Shown: positions 47,788-56,001 of the stretch, piece after piece
Layout of the letters: the number at the start of each line of letters is the position of its first letter
Position numbering within the stretch: the stretch's first letter is position 1
Virus record (IMG/VR): IMGVR_UViG_3300038856_000064
Span: 111,149-175,148 of that record
Reading direction: 5' to 3' (one strand)
DNA: 64,000 nt
From: a virus
The notes under the pieces: model-generated
Told to the model about the DNA's origin: nothing
Databases searched by the model: none
The model's input: the letters and a program-made list of their open reading frames with translations, nothing else
Translations under genes and position numbers: made by a program

Positions 47788-48947
47788 GACAAACCCTTTA
47801 CGCGCCCACTAAGACAGGCAATATCAAGACCTGGAAATGTTCTGTAGAGAATTCTGTTACGGGTACAGATACGGAACATCCGGACTATCCTTATGCGCCG
47901 ACCTTTGTCGTGATACAGTCCGCAACCAAGCTAGGTGGAAAAGTTGTCACTCGCAAAGATCTTATTACCGAAGGCAAAAACCTAGGTAAGAAAAACGAGA
48001 CCACTCCTTATCAACAAGCGGTAAGCGAGGCAGAGTCTAGGTGTCGGAAGAAACTTGATAGTGGTTATTCATTAGAGGTCCCCACCGACGTAAGCAAAGC
48101 TGGGTATAATACTTTAGGATTTCCTCAGCCTATGTTGGCTCATAAGATTCAGGATGTCAAAGATTTAAACTTTCCTGCTTGGTTCCAGCCAAAATTAGAT
48201 GGTCATCGTGCTCTTACTACCAAGCAAGATGGCAAAATGATTATGTATTCTAGAAAAGGAAAACTAATCAATACGATGGGGCATATCCTTAGTCATCTAG
48301 AAGATAAGATTGAGGAAGGAATGTTTCTTGATGGTGAACTTTATTGTCACGGTAAACAATTACAAAACATTGGATCACTCATTAAAAAGGAGCAACCTGG
48401 ATCTGAGCTAGTGAGGTATAACGTTTACGACGTAGTACTTGACGCCCCCTATGGAGAGCGTTTTGAAAAATTGCGCCATATTTTAAAGTATAACGGTGAG
48501 GATAATCCGCCCGCTTTTTTAGTTCCAACTACTAAAATTCCAGACATGGAATATGCACAAAAACTTACCAAAGAAGCTATAGAAGACGGCTTCGAGGGTG
48601 GTATTTTACGCACGTCAGGTGGAGGATATCTAGCTGGTTTTCGTAGTAGGGATCTGCTTAAGATTAAGGAGTTCGATGATAGCGAGGCAGAGATTCTGGA
48701 TGTCATCGAGCGCAAAACTTTCACGACAAATGGTGCGTCACTAAAAACTGCCAAGTTTGTTTGCAGACATCTAGAGAATAACGTAGAGTTTAGCTGCACC
48801 GTTTTCGGTACTATGGAGGAGAAAGACGTTATCTTCCGCGATAAGGAAAAATATATCGGAAAGATCCTCACAGTCAAGCACGCGGGGTATACTAAAGCAA
48901 AGAAGCCATTTCATCCCGTCGCATTACGATTAAGGGAGGACATTTAG
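47781..48947 (+). CDS. ATP-dependent DNA ligase
   Basis: 388 residues. Residues about 1-95 are a WGR-like domain (KTGNIKTWKCSVENS, LGKKNETTPYQQAVSEAESR). The adenylation domain follows, with the motif I lysine in KLDGHR (K138), FLDGELYCHG, EGGILRT, LLKIKEFDD and a C-terminal OB-fold. It seals nicks in the phage genome and could repair RNA-damaged ends. The WGR-plus-ligase arrangement occurs in other large phages. Confidence 0.88.
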   Translation: MLGQTLYAPTKTGNIKTWKCSVENSVTGTDTEHPDYPYAPTFVVIQSATKLGGKVVTRKDLITEGKNLGKKNETTPYQQAVSEAESRCRKKLDSGYSLEVPTDVSKAGYNTLGFPQPMLAHKIQDVKDLNFPAWFQPKLDGHRALTTKQDGKMIMYSRKGKLINTMGHILSHLEDKIEEGMFLDGELYCHGKQLQNIGSLIKKEQPGSELVRYNVYDVVLDAPYGERFEKLRHILKYNGEDNPPAFLVPTTKIPDMEYAQKLTKEAIEDGFEGGILRTSGGGYLAGFRSRDLLKIKEFDDSEAEILDVIERKTFTTNGASLKTAKFVCRHLENNVEFSCTVFGTMEEKDVIFRDKEKYIGKILTVKHAGYTKAKKPFHPVALRLREDI

Positions 48948-49670
48948 ATGACCAAACTAATATTTCACCGTGACAAATACGGCGCGCATATTTACTATCC
49001 TGGCATGAACGAATATGTACCAGATCTCGTTATGCTGAATGGTGAGGAGTTCCGTACAAAATATATATCTATTGTGCCGCCAGTAGAATCTCTTACCTCT
49101 GATTTGTCTGGAGACAAGATCGAGTTTGAAATTATTGATATTGACTACTGTGCTGACGATAGGATGACGCCAATGCGTCACTTCAACACTAAGAGGATTA
49201 ACTATTTTGAAGTTAGTGGGGTTGACGTAGCCAAGAAATTTATACATAGCCTTTGTAAATCCGAAGGACTGGAAGAATCCGTCACCGATCGTCGCAATAC
49301 CTTTGAAGTTAGGGACCGTTGGAGTGAAATCTCAATGAAGATTGAGGGGAAGATATATAACGAAAATATTAATAAGGTGTCACTAAGGGATTTTCAAGGT
49401 CTTAGACAAGAGTGTCAAGAATACATCAATCAGATCGAGTCCGCAATTCGTAAAGATTTTGATATCTGGAAGATTAATGATAAGTCTCCATCGGAACTGA
49501 CCGTAGGCTTTGTGGTTACCGAGCTGAACAAGATTAGGAATCAGGTTAGTCGTATCGACTCTAAGCTAAAGACTAAAGAGGTATACAAAAGAGCCTTAGC
49601 GATGATCGATATCATGATCGAAGAAAGTAGGCTTTTTGCCATGAAAGAGCTTGACAAGGATGGAGACTGA
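48948..49670 (+). CDS. Hypothetical protein downstream of ligase
   Basis: 240 residues, starts on the base after the ligase stop. N-terminal half beta-rich, C-terminal half a long helix pair (LRDFQGLRQECQEYINQIES). No family recognised. Confidence 0.5.
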   Translation: MTKLIFHRDKYGAHIYYPGMNEYVPDLVMLNGEEFRTKYISIVPPVESLTSDLSGDKIEFEIIDIDYCADDRMTPMRHFNTKRINYFEVSGVDVAKKFIHSLCKSEGLEESVTDRRNTFEVRDRWSEISMKIEGKIYNENINKVSLRDFQGLRQECQEYINQIESAIRKDFDIWKINDKSPSELTVGFVVTELNKIRNQVSRIDSKLKTKEVYKRALAMIDIMIEESRLFAMKELDKDGD

Positions 49671-49732
49671 GGTATACTAACAGGGTCGAGGCGACAAGAG
49701 CGTTATGGTTACCTAGAAGAACTCAAAAAGAC

Positions 49733-49760
49733 TTGACAAATACACATCTAGTGGTATACT
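49733..49760 (+). promoter_or_regulatory. Promoter for the DUF932-like gene
   Basis: TTGACA (49733-49738), 16 bases containing ACATCTAG, TATACT (49755-49760). This one leaves a leader of about 30 bases before ATG 49798. Confidence 0.75.
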
Positions 49761-49797
49761 GGATTAGTCAGAAACAACACAATTACTTAGGAACAAA

Positions 49798-50937
49798 ATG
49801 AGCAACGTAATTACTGCATCAATTGCCGATGTTTTTTCTCGCCCTGCTGACGACAACTACGACTCGATGGATCGTCTGTTGGAAGTGGCAGAGGAGGAGA
49901 TGAATCAATCCCGCGAAGTTGCCACTACTGGTGGTAAGATCAAATTCGCTTTTGAGAATGGTTTTCAGATTGATATCGAAAACGGTAAGCACACCTTGCC
50001 ACTTACCAACTATTCGATGACACAAAGTGCTGCTATGGCAAAGATTCCGACTAATGTGTTGGAGCGTTTGTATCAGCGTGAACGATCTGATCTAGTTGTT
50101 GATAATCTCAACACTCTGTTCGAGAATAACCGAGCAAAGGATAAGTTTGTTCTCGTACGAGATACCTACAACGAGGATGGAACTATTAGCAGTATTGCTC
50201 GCGCTATGAATGGTGGCGACTACTCCCGTCTTTGGGACTATGAAGTTTTTGCAGAGATGCAGGACTTTCTTATCCCGCTAGGGTTCACACCTAACCTGCC
50301 CAAGCTGCGATCCGAGGCTATGCGTAACGGACTCATGCATAACCTAGATACTGGATTGTTTCGGGGAGACCAATGTTCGTTTGGTTTCTTCTTTGTCGAA
50401 CAGGATCTCATCGGAGATAGTAGTAGTCTAGGTGGACTAAAGCCCGGAATGATGGTGTTCAATTCCGAAGTAGGCGCACGTAGCTTTGGTTACCATACCT
50501 TCTACTACCACGAAAAGTCTGGGAACATTATCATCTGGACACCTTCACGACATGGACGGAAGCGTTTTGTGCATCGTGGTAATATTCAGAAGGCATTTAG
50601 GGAGTATGTCGCGACTCTAGAAGATGTGGCTAATAACTTTCAGGCTCGGTATACTGAAGATCTGGCCACGTTTGAGATGGCAATGACCACTGAGTATGCA
50701 AAGGATAAGGACGCGGCAGTTCAGAAGCTCAATAAGGACTTGAAGATCGCAGCGAGTACGGCACGAGCTATTGTTAGTGCAGCGGGGTTGCCACAAAACA
50801 AGTGTGGAAATGATCTGTCAGTCTGGAACATCGCCCTTGGAATTGCCTGGGAGGCGGGACAAACTGGACGAGCAGAAAGCCTCGTAGATAACACTCTAGT
50901 TGCTACTAAGATGATGAGGTCTATCCTTAAGGTGTGA
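49798..50937 (+). CDS. DUF932-like phage protein
   Basis: 379 residues. Ordered regions resemble DUF932 proteins of phages and plasmids (ALNTLFENNRAKDKFV-type centre, then DYSRLWDYEVFAEMQDFLIP, CSFGFFFVEQDLIG, FNSEVGARSFGYHTFYY). The role is unknown; the family is often found near recombination and replication genes. One of the most strongly promoted genes in this arm, judging by its promoter and leader. Confidence 0.55.
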   Translation: MSNVITASIADVFSRPADDNYDSMDRLLEVAEEEMNQSREVATTGGKIKFAFENGFQIDIENGKHTLPLTNYSMTQSAAMAKIPTNVLERLYQRERSDLVVDNLNTLFENNRAKDKFVLVRDTYNEDGTISSIARAMNGGDYSRLWDYEVFAEMQDFLIPLGFTPNLPKLRSEAMRNGLMHNLDTGLFRGDQCSFGFFFVEQDLIGDSSSLGGLKPGMMVFNSEVGARSFGYHTFYYHEKSGNIIIWTPSRHGRKRFVHRGNIQKAFREYVATLEDVANNFQARYTEDLATFEMAMTTEYAKDKDAAVQKLNKDLKIAASTARAIVSAAGLPQNKCGNDLSVWNIALGIAWEAGQTGRAESLVDNTLVATKMMRSILKV

Positions 50938-50938
50938 T

Positions 50939-51205
50939 ATGAAAATCAGCTACGACATTAATGCGTATAATGCAGCTATCTATTACGTTTGGAAAAACAA
51001 TAAGTATCTAGTAAATCATAACTATTCAGACGTAAAGGCGTGCTTGAATAAGCTGTTGTATAGGGGTATTGAAGATAGCGTGACCTATACCTCTACCGCA
51101 GGATTCATGATCGTCTTTAGTTATGGTGACGATTCGACCTTCGCGGACATTTTTGTTGAGCCTGCTTTGGATAAGCCAATTAATATTGTCGAACGATCTA
51201 TCTGA
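50939..51205 (+). CDS. Small hypothetical protein
   Basis: 88 residues, alpha/beta, starts inside TGATATG two bases after the previous stop. No family recognised. Confidence 0.5.
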   Translation: MKISYDINAYNAAIYYVWKNNKYLVNHNYSDVKACLNKLLYRGIEDSVTYTSTAGFMIVFSYGDDSTFADIFVEPALDKPINIVERSI

Positions 51206-51206
51206 C

Positions 51207-51524
51207 ATGACAACTAAACTAATCTTTCTAGATGATATGAGGAGTCCACCTAGTGAAGAGTGGGAGCTAGCAAGAGATCCATTCAAGGCGTATGAGTCAA
51301 TCCTGAACGCTCACGATGCTGGTCAGGCTATTATAATTAGCCTTGATCATGATCTCGGTGAGAATATCCCCACCGGATATGACCTGCTAAACTGGCTCGA
51401 ACGTGATATCGCTACTCAAGATAATTTTCTGCCAGATATTTCTTTTCGTATTCATTCAGGCAATCCTGTTGGGTGTACTAATATGGAGAGGGCTATTCAG
51501 GCAATCGAGAGGCGATTATTGTGA
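51207..51524 (+). CDS. Cyclic-phosphate-processing receiver-domain-like protein
   Basis: 105 residues from ATG 51207. LIFLDDMRSPP, IIISLDHDLGENIPTGYDLL, then FRIHSGNPVGCTNMERAI, is the pattern of the receiver-like domain that handles cyclic-phosphate RNA or nucleotide ends (two Asp, His, and a HSGNPVG loop). Fits an RNA-end repair role beside the CCA-adding and Thg1-like enzymes. Family call by motif. Confidence 0.65.
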   Translation: MTTKLIFLDDMRSPPSEEWELARDPFKAYESILNAHDAGQAIIISLDHDLGENIPTGYDLLNWLERDIATQDNFLPDISFRIHSGNPVGCTNMERAIQAIERRLL

Positions 51525-51898
51525 TCGCTAACGGACAACGGGTAAGAGTCTACTTCAATCTCCACAAACAGTGCTTGTCTATTATGGACAAGAAAACCCG
51601 CCGTGTTGTAAGTCATGTAGAGTTCGTGCATCTAGAAAATGTAAGGTTTATCGTGTCTGCTGCCGGCCTGGAGCGTGTCAGACGCGAGCAACGCAAGCAG
51701 GTTATTGCCTTCGCTGAAGGTGACATCACTAATAGTAATGGTGAAAAGTGCAATAGTAATCCGAGCTGGGCGCGTGTATACTTTAATCCATATAAGGTCG
51801 ATACGTTTGTAGTAGGTGACAAGCCTATCTACGAGGCTGATCGAGTATATATTCGAGGTCGTAACATTTACGCTCGTCGCCAACCGTCTCGTGTATAG
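51521..51898 (+). CDS. Hypothetical protein with repeated VYFNxxK motif
   Basis: 125 residues from GTG 51521 (GTGA overlap). VRVYFNLHKQCLSIMD and ARVYFNPYKVDTFVVG form an internal repeat, so the gene may be an internal duplication. Basic. No family recognised. Confidence 0.5.
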   Translation: MIANGQRVRVYFNLHKQCLSIMDKKTRRVVSHVEFVHLENVRFIVSAAGLERVRREQRKQVIAFAEGDITNSNGEKCNSNPSWARVYFNPYKVDTFVVGDKPIYEADRVYIRGRNIYARRQPSRV

Positions 51899-51935
51899 AA
51901 TAATAAAATGATCGATTCGTAAATTTAAAGACTGC

Positions 51936-51941
51936 TATAAT
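51936..51941 (+). promoter_or_regulatory. Candidate -10 box for the lipoprotein gene
   Basis: TATAAT followed by AAAGGA and ATG at 51953, so the mRNA would have a very short leader with an overlapping ribosome-binding site. The -35 is poor (TCGATT). Confidence 0.5.
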
Positions 51942-51952
51942 AAAGGAAAACA

Positions 51953-52567
51953 ATGCGTAATCTACTAATGATTTTGTTGGCGACTATGCCATTTCTTTTC
52001 GCTGCCTGTCACAAGCATACCCGTATCGTCGATGAGAGTATCCCAGGAGCAGACGGGCAAGATGGACAGGATGGCCAAAACGGACGAGATGGAATTGACG
52101 GCGCAGATGGACTATCCGGTATCGGCTTTGACTATGTGCGAGGAATGGATGGTGCCAAGGTATGTAATCGCGCTATTATTGTCAACGCCAATCTAGTGCT
52201 TCCATCTAGCATTTTGATGTTTGCACCCGCCGAGGACCCTTATGATCCGGATGGTCTAACCCTAACCTTTGGAACTCAAGACCTGGCCTTTAGGGTTTAT
52301 CTAGGCTTTATGAATAGGGGAGAATACTGCGTGATTGAGAAGGAGCATGGGTATGGCTGGCAAGCAATTGATCAACTGGTATTCTCCCAGGATGGTTTCG
52401 TTGCTATTGTTCCTGAAGAAACACTATCGCTCTTTGAGGATAGTTTTGTTGCTACATTACTAGAGCAGGGTATCCTAGTTGAGTTTGATTCTTGCAAGAC
52501 TCTAGACTATAGCAGGCATTGCCTAAAGATTGGTAGCAAGATTCGTATTAACTTCGGACGAGACTGA
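51953..52567 (+). CDS. Lipoprotein with collagen-like repeats
   Basis: 204 residues. The N-terminal MRNLLMILLATMPFLFAAC is a type II signal peptide with lipobox FAAC (Cys19). Then about eight Gly-x-y triplets (GADGQDGQDGQNGRDGIDG and on), a short collagen-like stalk, followed by a beta-rich globular domain. So the product would sit outside the host membrane on a stalk, as superinfection-exclusion lipoproteins do. That role is inferred. Confidence 0.7.
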   Translation: MRNLLMILLATMPFLFAACHKHTRIVDESIPGADGQDGQDGQNGRDGIDGADGLSGIGFDYVRGMDGAKVCNRAIIVNANLVLPSSILMFAPAEDPYDPDGLTLTFGTQDLAFRVYLGFMNRGEYCVIEKEHGYGWQAIDQLVFSQDGFVAIVPEETLSLFEDSFVATLLEQGILVEFDSCKTLDYSRHCLKIGSKIRINFGRD

Positions 52568-52568
52568 A

Positions 52569-52841
52569 ATGATCAAGACAGAAACAAAAGATGGTGTTTG
52601 CACGCACGTTTTCTTTACCAATACTGATGGTAAGGATTTTGGGATGCCTCGCGAACGCATCATTCACTACGAGACGTATTGTTCCCGCAATGATGAGGGT
52701 GAAGAGGTTTTCTATTCTGACAAGACATATGTAAACTTTATGAATCCTAACGGCAAGAAGGGCAATCTACTACATGCTGTAGTGAATATGCCAGTGCGCA
52801 TGTTCTACGACCAGGTAATTCGACCAGCTTATGAAGGATAA
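52569..52841 (+). CDS. Hypothetical protein
   Basis: 90 residues from ATG 52569, one base after the previous stop. Beta-rich N-terminus (MIKTETKDGVCTHVFFTNTD). No family recognised. Confidence 0.5.
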   Translation: MIKTETKDGVCTHVFFTNTDGKDFGMPRERIIHYETYCSRNDEGEEVFYSDKTYVNFMNPNGKKGNLLHAVVNMPVRMFYDQVIRPAYEG

Positions 52842-53112
52842 AGACGCCGAATTCATGTATGTGGTTCGTGATATGGTTCAGCGCTTTGCTGATGGAGAAC
52901 ATCACACCATAAGTACATTCGATTTGTTGAGGTCTAAAGATCTGACGATGGAAAAGGTCTACCTTCTTTTGGTCAATCAAAGTGATTACCAAGTTATGGC
53001 CCTCATGTTGAGATTAATGCAGAGAGATGAGTCAATTGCCAATCGTATTTATCGAGTCATTGCGGAAGAGGTGGATAAAATGGATGACGAGGGGCTATTG
53101 CGAAACACATAA
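52831..53112 (+). CDS. Hypothetical helical protein
   Basis: 93 residues, all helical (FMYVVRDMVQRFADGEHHTI). Overlaps the previous gene by 11 bp. No family recognised. Confidence 0.5.
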   Translation: MKDKDAEFMYVVRDMVQRFADGEHHTISTFDLLRSKDLTMEKVYLLLVNQSDYQVMALMLRLMQRDESIANRIYRVIAEEVDKMDDEGLLRNT

Positions 53113-53180
53113 AGTACTCGGGCTGATCGCGGCACTATCGAATTTTAATAACTAGAAAAGGAAACAAGAGGTAATATGAT

Positions 53181-53426
53181 ATGGTTACAATTAAGTTAGA
53201 AAATCTAAATGATGACGGACTAGATGTCTGTGTTAGTAGCTTAGTGGATAATGACGGTCCATTCACATTGATCGAGTGTGACCCCCTGAGTACAGATAGA
53301 ATTATTCTCTCAGTAAAGAACGTAGGCATCCCCGGTGTCATCGGACCAGGAATTGAGTTTGACGTTTCAGAATTGGTTCGAAATGCCATCAATGAGCAGA
53401 GTAATTCTGATTATTTTCGCACCTAG
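53181..53426 (+). CDS. Small hypothetical protein
   Basis: 81 residues, beta-rich; starts at ATG 53181, with CTAGAAAAGGAAACAAGAGG upstream as a possible ribosome-binding site. Ends just before the CCA-adding enzyme's promoter. Confidence 0.5.
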   Translation: MVTIKLENLNDDGLDVCVSSLVDNDGPFTLIECDPLSTDRIILSVKNVGIPGVIGPGIEFDVSELVRNAINEQSNSDYFRT

Positions 53427-53441
53427 GGGCTAGGTGTGTGG

Positions 53442-53447
53442 TATACT
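53442..53447 (+). promoter_or_regulatory. Leaderless -10 box for the CCA-adding enzyme
   Basis: TATACT with ATG after six bases at 53454; the -35 is weak (GCACCT). CTAGGTG lies in the spacer. Confidence 0.6.
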
Positions 53448-53453
53448 ACAAAC

Positions 53454-54833
53454 ATGAACACGATCCCAGACAAGGCCCGCAGAGTCATGGATTTGCTCCA
53501 GAACCGTTACAATTGCGGTGAGGGTGCGAATTCAGTTAAGGCTTTGGTTGTAGGTGGTTTCGTTCGTGACTCACTACTAGGTGTCCAAAGTAAGGATATC
53601 GATATTGAGGTCTACAATATGGACCTAGATACGATTGCCTGGGCTCTACGTAACGAGGGCTTTAAGGTCGATGCTGTCGGTAAGGCTTTCGGCGTGCTCA
53701 AGATTGATAACGAACTGGACATTTCGGTCCCGCGACGCGAAAACAAGGTTGGCGTTGGTCATCGTGGCTTCAATGTCGAACCCGATCCGAATATGAGCGT
53801 CGAGGAGGCGGCTAGTCGCCGAGATTTTACGATCAATTCAATGGCTATGGATCTAGACGGTAATATTATCGACCCACATCATGGGCAAACGGATCTAGAT
53901 GTACGTTGTCTCCGAGCAACGTCTCCTAATACGTTTATTGAAGATCCTCTGCGCGTAATGAGAGGAATGCAATTTGCGTCTCGTTTCAGTATGTGGATTC
54001 ATCCAGATACGGAACATCTTTGTCGTCAAATGGCTCCACAGAAGTCTGAGCTTCCTAAGGAAAGAATCTGGGAAGAGTGGAAGAAGTGGGCTCTTAAGGG
54101 CGTAAAGCCTTCCGACGGACTCATGATTATGTTTTACTCTCATTGGCTCGATCCCGAAATTAAGGTACTGTATAAAACTCCACAAGATCCAGAATACCAT
54201 CCTGAGGGGAATGTATTTATCCATACGTGTCATGTTGTAGATGCTGCTGCTGAAATTGCAGAAAGAGAGCAACTAGAAGATAATGATAGGTTGGTGCTTA
54301 TGTTCGCGGCGCTTTGCCACGACTTCGGCAAGCCGTCCACGACGACGTTTGAGCGTGGCAGGTGGCGCGCTAAGGGGCACTCTCAGGCTGGCGTAGAGCC
54401 GGCACGGGCATTCCTAGAGCGCATTGGTGCGCCTTCTGGGGTCATTCTAGAGGTTCTTCCACTAATCCAGGAGCATCTCGTACATGCAGGGATTGATAAC
54501 CCGTCACCTAGAGCAATCCGGAGGCTAGCTAATCGTATCGCACCATCTAATATCAACGCACTGAGTAGGCTTATCGAAGCAGATCATTCTGGCCGCCCTC
54601 CATTGCCTAAGGGGAATCCTTTTCTGGCATGGGTTAAGAGGGCTAATGAACTTAATGTTTCTAGTAGTAAGCCGCAGGCTATTCTGCTTGGTCGTCATCT
54701 TATCGAGATGGGTATGAAGCCAGGTATCGATATGGGGGTGGTTCTAAAGAGGGCATTCCAGGCGCAACTAGATGGCGACTTTGATAATATTGATAATGCA
54801 AAAGAGTGGGTTAAAAACCAAGGAGAAGCTTAA
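53454..54833 (+). CDS. CCA-adding enzyme (tRNA nucleotidyltransferase) with HD domain
   Basis: 459 residues from ATG 53454. VVGGFVRDSLLG (34-45) and KDIDIEVYN (D48, D50) form the class II nucleotidyltransferase head, with RRDFTINSMA downstream. An HD domain near residue 288 (CHDFGKPS) and helical regions follow. The enzyme adds or repairs the 3' CCA of tRNAs. It fits with tRNA-like genes here that encode no CCA and with a Thg1-like polymerase three genes on. Confidence 0.88.
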   Translation: MNTIPDKARRVMDLLQNRYNCGEGANSVKALVVGGFVRDSLLGVQSKDIDIEVYNMDLDTIAWALRNEGFKVDAVGKAFGVLKIDNELDISVPRRENKVGVGHRGFNVEPDPNMSVEEAASRRDFTINSMAMDLDGNIIDPHHGQTDLDVRCLRATSPNTFIEDPLRVMRGMQFASRFSMWIHPDTEHLCRQMAPQKSELPKERIWEEWKKWALKGVKPSDGLMIMFYSHWLDPEIKVLYKTPQDPEYHPEGNVFIHTCHVVDAAAEIAEREQLEDNDRLVLMFAALCHDFGKPSTTTFERGRWRAKGHSQAGVEPARAFLERIGAPSGVILEVLPLIQEHLVHAGIDNPSPRAIRRLANRIAPSNINALSRLIEADHSGRPPLPKGNPFLAWVKRANELNVSSSKPQAILLGRHLIEMGMKPGIDMGVVLKRAFQAQLDGDFDNIDNAKEWVKNQGEA

Positions 54834-55225
54834 TGAGTAAATTTGTAGTAACAGAGACACTGTTTCAGTATAATGACGAAGGGCACGATATCGCCGAAGA
54901 TGAGGCGGGACTTCCCGTTGCGGTGTTCGAGGATAGGCAGTCCGCCGTCGATTATGCACGCAATCGTACTATTGATAGTTTTCTTTTAGGCTACTATGGT
55001 GAGCAGCTAGAGGGCTTTGGGGCAGAGATTAGTAGTATCTTTAAAGAAATGCCATCATTTGTTTCAATGGATCCTGATGATTTCTTTTTCGGAGAAGAAT
55101 ATTTTGATCTGGATGTGATTATTAATATTAAGAACCGTTCACGAGAACAACTAGAAGAGATTGCTGACTGTTTAGCATTTTCACCATTTAAAATTACGGA
55201 GGTGTATGATGTTTGTAGTAGTTAA
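54833..55225 (+). CDS. Hypothetical protein, first of a tandem pair
   Basis: 130 residues. FVVTETLFQYNDEGHDIAED, then SFLLGYYGEQLEGFGAEISS, parallels the next gene. Carries an in-gene GAACAACTAGAAGA (Glu-Gln-Leu-Glu-Glu). Start abuts the previous stop. Confidence 0.6.
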   Translation: MSKFVVTETLFQYNDEGHDIAEDEAGLPVAVFEDRQSAVDYARNRTIDSFLLGYYGEQLEGFGAEISSIFKEMPSFVSMDPDDFFFGEEYFDLDVIINIKNRSREQLEEIADCLAFSPFKITEVYDVCSS

Positions 55226-55583
55226 GACATCGTTCGAGTATAATGACGAGCATCACTCTGTCACTCAGGATGGCGGTGGTATTCCTGTAGCAATCTTTGA
55301 TAATTTAGCTAATGCTGAATCTAAGGCAAAAGAGCTTACTATCAGTGAATTCCTAAAGGGGTGGGCATCTGAGCTTTGGGGATTTGGAGAAGAGATGTGT
55401 TCTATTTTTAAGAAAAAGCCATCATTTATCGAAATGGAAGAAGATTCTTTTTTAAACATGGCATACTATAATGGTGATTATATGGAAGAAATTTTAGACA
55501 TGAGGTTGTATACTGATGAACAACTAGAAGAGATTGCTAGTTGTCTTGCATTCAAGCCATACGAGGTATATGAGGTAAACTAA
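55206..55583 (+). CDS. Hypothetical protein, second of a tandem pair
   Basis: 125 residues (ATG 55206 or 55209, GGAGG upstream). FVVVKTSFEYNDEHHSVTQD and ELWGFGEEMCSIFKKKPSFI align with the first copy throughout. Both keep the GAACAACTAGAAGA octamer core near the C-terminus. Overlaps the first copy by 20 bp. Confidence 0.6.
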   Translation: MMFVVVKTSFEYNDEHHSVTQDGGGIPVAIFDNLANAESKAKELTISEFLKGWASELWGFGEEMCSIFKKKPSFIEMEEDSFLNMAYYNGDYMEEILDMRLYTDEQLEEIASCLAFKPYEVYEVN

Positions 55584-55816
55584 TGAGTGACTCTAATTCT
55601 ACAAGCGGGCGACTGGGGCTTTTCGGTATTCTATTTATCGTTTTTCTAGTGCTCAAACTCGCCGAAGTTGGCAGTGTGGCCACCTGGAGTTGGTGGTGGG
55701 TAACTGCGCCGCTTTGGATTCCGCCAGCCATAGTTGTTGCAGTGTTTGTACTCATCGGCGCATTTGCCGTCTTTGCAGTAGCCGTAGGTGCGCTGTTTAA
55801 GTATCTGAAGAGGTAA
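55583..55816 (+). CDS. Fragile-X-F-like membrane protein, copy 1
   Basis: 77 residues. LVLKLAEVGSVATWSWWWVT then APLWI is the signature of small phage transmembrane proteins named Fragile-X-F. Two to three membrane helices. TAATG overlap with the previous gene and with copy 2. Function unknown. Confidence 0.65.
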   Translation: MSDSNSTSGRLGLFGILFIVFLVLKLAEVGSVATWSWWWVTAPLWIPPAIVVAVFVLIGAFAVFAVAVGALFKYLKR

Positions 55817-56001
55817 TGATGGACGAAAATACTCCAAAACTTACTCTTACAAAGGGCATGTTCCTTCTTTTCTTAGGACTTAAGTTAGCTCAAGTTGGTA
55901 TGGTTGCTGACTGGAGTTGGTGGTGGGTTACCTCTCCTATGTGGATTACTTTTCTTGTTCTTGTTATTAAAGGTATAATAGAAAATAATGACCGCTGGTG
56001 A
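55816..56001 (+). CDS. Fragile-X-F-like membrane protein, copy 2
   Basis: 61 residues. FLGLKLAQVGMVADWSWWWV then TSPMWI matches copy 1, so it is a tandem duplication. Two membrane helices. Overlaps the Thg1-like gene by 14 bp. Confidence 0.65.
   Translation: MMDENTPKLTLTKGMFLLFLGLKLAQVGMVADWSWWWVTSPMWITFLVLVIKGIIENNDRW

Noticed and set aside
53895-54272. 125-residue minus-strand frame in the CCA-adding gene
   Set aside because: Antisense shadow of a well-supported enzyme.
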